Source: Brevundimonas sp. SL130 | Lineage (GTDB): Bacteria; Pseudomonadota; Alphaproteobacteria; Caulobacterales; Caulobacteraceae | Direction of reading: 5' to 3' | Assembly (NCBI RefSeq): GCF_026625805.1 | Contig: NZ_CP113064.1 | Location: forward strand, 1,364,001-1,428,000 | DNA length: 64,000 bases | In this document: in pieces, positions 63,189 to 64,000 of the stretch | Layout: every line of letters begins with the position of its first letter | Numbering within the stretch: position 1 is the stretch's first letter | The notes under the pieces: model-generated | The model's input: the letters and a program-made list of their open reading frames with translations, nothing else | What the model was told of the DNA's origin: nothing | The model's database searches: none | Made by a program: the position numbers and the translations under genes

Positions 63189-64000
63189 TCAGGTCGTGCT
63201 CCGCCGCACCATCGCCGCGCCATAGAGTTTCGGCTCGAACCCCTTGGTCCAGAAGACCTTTCCCAATCCCCGCGCAGTGCGGTCCAGGGTTTCGGCGCGG
63301 GCGGGGCGGCGGAGCAGGGTGAGGGCGAAGGAGGCGAGGCCCCAGACGGCGGCCTGGGCGGCGCCGATCAGCATCCAGCGGGCGACGCCGGGCCAGTCGC
63401 GGCGGGCGGCGGCCATCTGGCTGGGGCTCTGGCCATAAGCGAAGGCGCGCAGCAGGGCGTAGTTCAGGGTGGCGCGGTCGGGGGGCGCGAACTCGTCCAC
63501 CCAGGCGTCGGCGGCCCAGCCGAACCGGCCGCCGCGCGCTTGCAGGGCGGTGAACAGGCGGTCGTCCTCGCCGCCCGTCTGGTCCATGGCGGCGTCGAAG
63601 GGGGCGGGGCCGGGCAGGGCCGTGGCGCGGACCATCAGACTGTTGCCGCAGCCGTGGACCTGGTCGGTCAGGCCGCTCTCTGTTGGGCCGTCCCGGCCGA
63701 AGAAGCGTTCCAGATAGGCGGTGGTCCATCCCGTGCCCTCAGGCACGCGGCCCCGGATCGGGCCGAACAGGACGTCGGCGTCGGTCTGAACCTGGGCCTG
63801 CAACAGGGCGGCCAGCCAGCCGGGGGAGGCGGCCTCGTCGTCATCCAGGAAGGCGATCAGGGGGGCGTCGGCAGCGGCCAAGCCGATGTTGCGGGCCGTG
63901 GCGACCCCGGGGACGGGGGCGTGGGCGTAGGTCAAGGGAACCGGCGCCTCGGCCCGGAGGCGGTCGATCAGGGCGGCGGCCGAACCGTCGGGGTCATTGT
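63189..64000 (-). CDS. Family 2 glycosyltransferase (partial, N-terminus beyond the window)
   Basis: The frame is open to the end of the window; the visible 270 codons begin NDPDGSAAALIDRLRAE. The GT-A fold is seen as YAHAPVPGVATARNIGLAAA, with DXD-like metal motif FLDDDEAASPGWLAAL and a later GGEDDRLFTALQARG (catalytic Asp region). The C-terminal part has a hydrophobic segment (WMLIGAAQAAVWGLASFALT) that may lie on the membrane. It probably adds a sugar to a lipid-linked polysaccharide unit and may work with the holdfast genes next to it. Acceptor is unknown. Confidence 0.85.
   Translation of the reverse strand, partial: NDPDGSAAALIDRLRAEAPVPLTYAHAPVPGVATARNIGLAAADAPLIAFLDDDEAASPGWLAALLQAQVQTDADVLFGPIRGRVPEGTGWTTAYLERFFGRDGPTESGLTDQVHGCGNSLMVRATALPGPAPFDAAMDQTGGEDDRLFTALQARGGRFGWAADAWVDEFAPPDRATLNYALLRAFAYGQSPSQMAAARRDWPGVARWMLIGAAQAAVWGLASFALTLLRRPARAETLDRTARGLGKVFWTKGFEPKLYGAAMVRRSTT

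Overview
The window looks like a chromosomal segment of a high-GC alphaproteobacterium of the order Caulobacterales, most likely Brevundimonas or a close relative. The evidence is the RNase E that ends in the Gly-Trp-Trp motif known from Caulobacter, the hdaA-ppk pairing, holdfast-type polysaccharide genes (hfsD/hfsA/hfsB), a phasin and Oar-like TonB receptor biology. There are no rRNA or tRNA genes, no recognisable insertion sequence or prophage, and no CRISPR array. Genes are dense, with strong codon bias in nearly all of them.

Layout. 1-5.3 kb: the end of an EF-Tu gene with its terminator, then a leftward block of a DsbA-like thiol oxidoreductase, an M48/TPR metalloprotease and RNase E. 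5.3-14.5 kb: a 455-bp divergent region, the cell-wall amidase AmiC, a GT14 glycosyltransferase, a J-domain protein, BolA, a membrane hybrid histidine kinase, an ATP-dependent DNA ligase and a SPOR-domain D,D-carboxypeptidase. 14.6-18.1 kb: phasin, clpS and clpA. 18.1-23.4 kb: a TPR-methyltransferase, an acyltransferase-like gene, RidA and an uncharacterised protein, interspersed with intergenic repeats. 22.8-31.6 kb: purN and purM separated by an exported S10 peptidase, then RNase D, and the overlapping ppk-ppx pair. 31.4-38.8 kb: hdaA, a YciI protein, aspS, two exported pentapeptide-repeat proteins and a large, apparently non-catalytic NrdJ-like protein.

39.1-48 kb is the main accessory region. 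A LacI regulator with a palindromic operator precedes a TonB-dependent receptor, a Tat-exported glucoamylase-family (PF10091/GH144-like) enzyme, and a sugar ABC transporter (lipoprotein plus two permeases, no ATPase). The genes suggest outer-membrane capture of a glucan, periplasmic cleavage, and ABC uptake of the product. An intergenic repeat sits between the two permease genes. 48-56.7 kb: pyrB with a dihydroorotase-like partner lacking the metal-binding His-x-His, an AEC transporter, ruvX, and gatC-gatA...gatB, which with aspS fits the tRNA-dependent amidation route. 56.8-64 kb: two RcnB-like exported proteins, a GST, a small Sel1-like protein, the holdfast export genes and a truncated GT2 glycosyltransferase.

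No cassette resembling a defence or mobile system was found. The best candidates for something undescribed are the full-length but degenerate NrdJ paralogue (36.2-38.8 kb), the LacI-TonB-glucanase-ABC locus, and the pair of cysteine-bearing exported pentapeptide proteins. All names rest on reading motifs by eye. No database search was possible.
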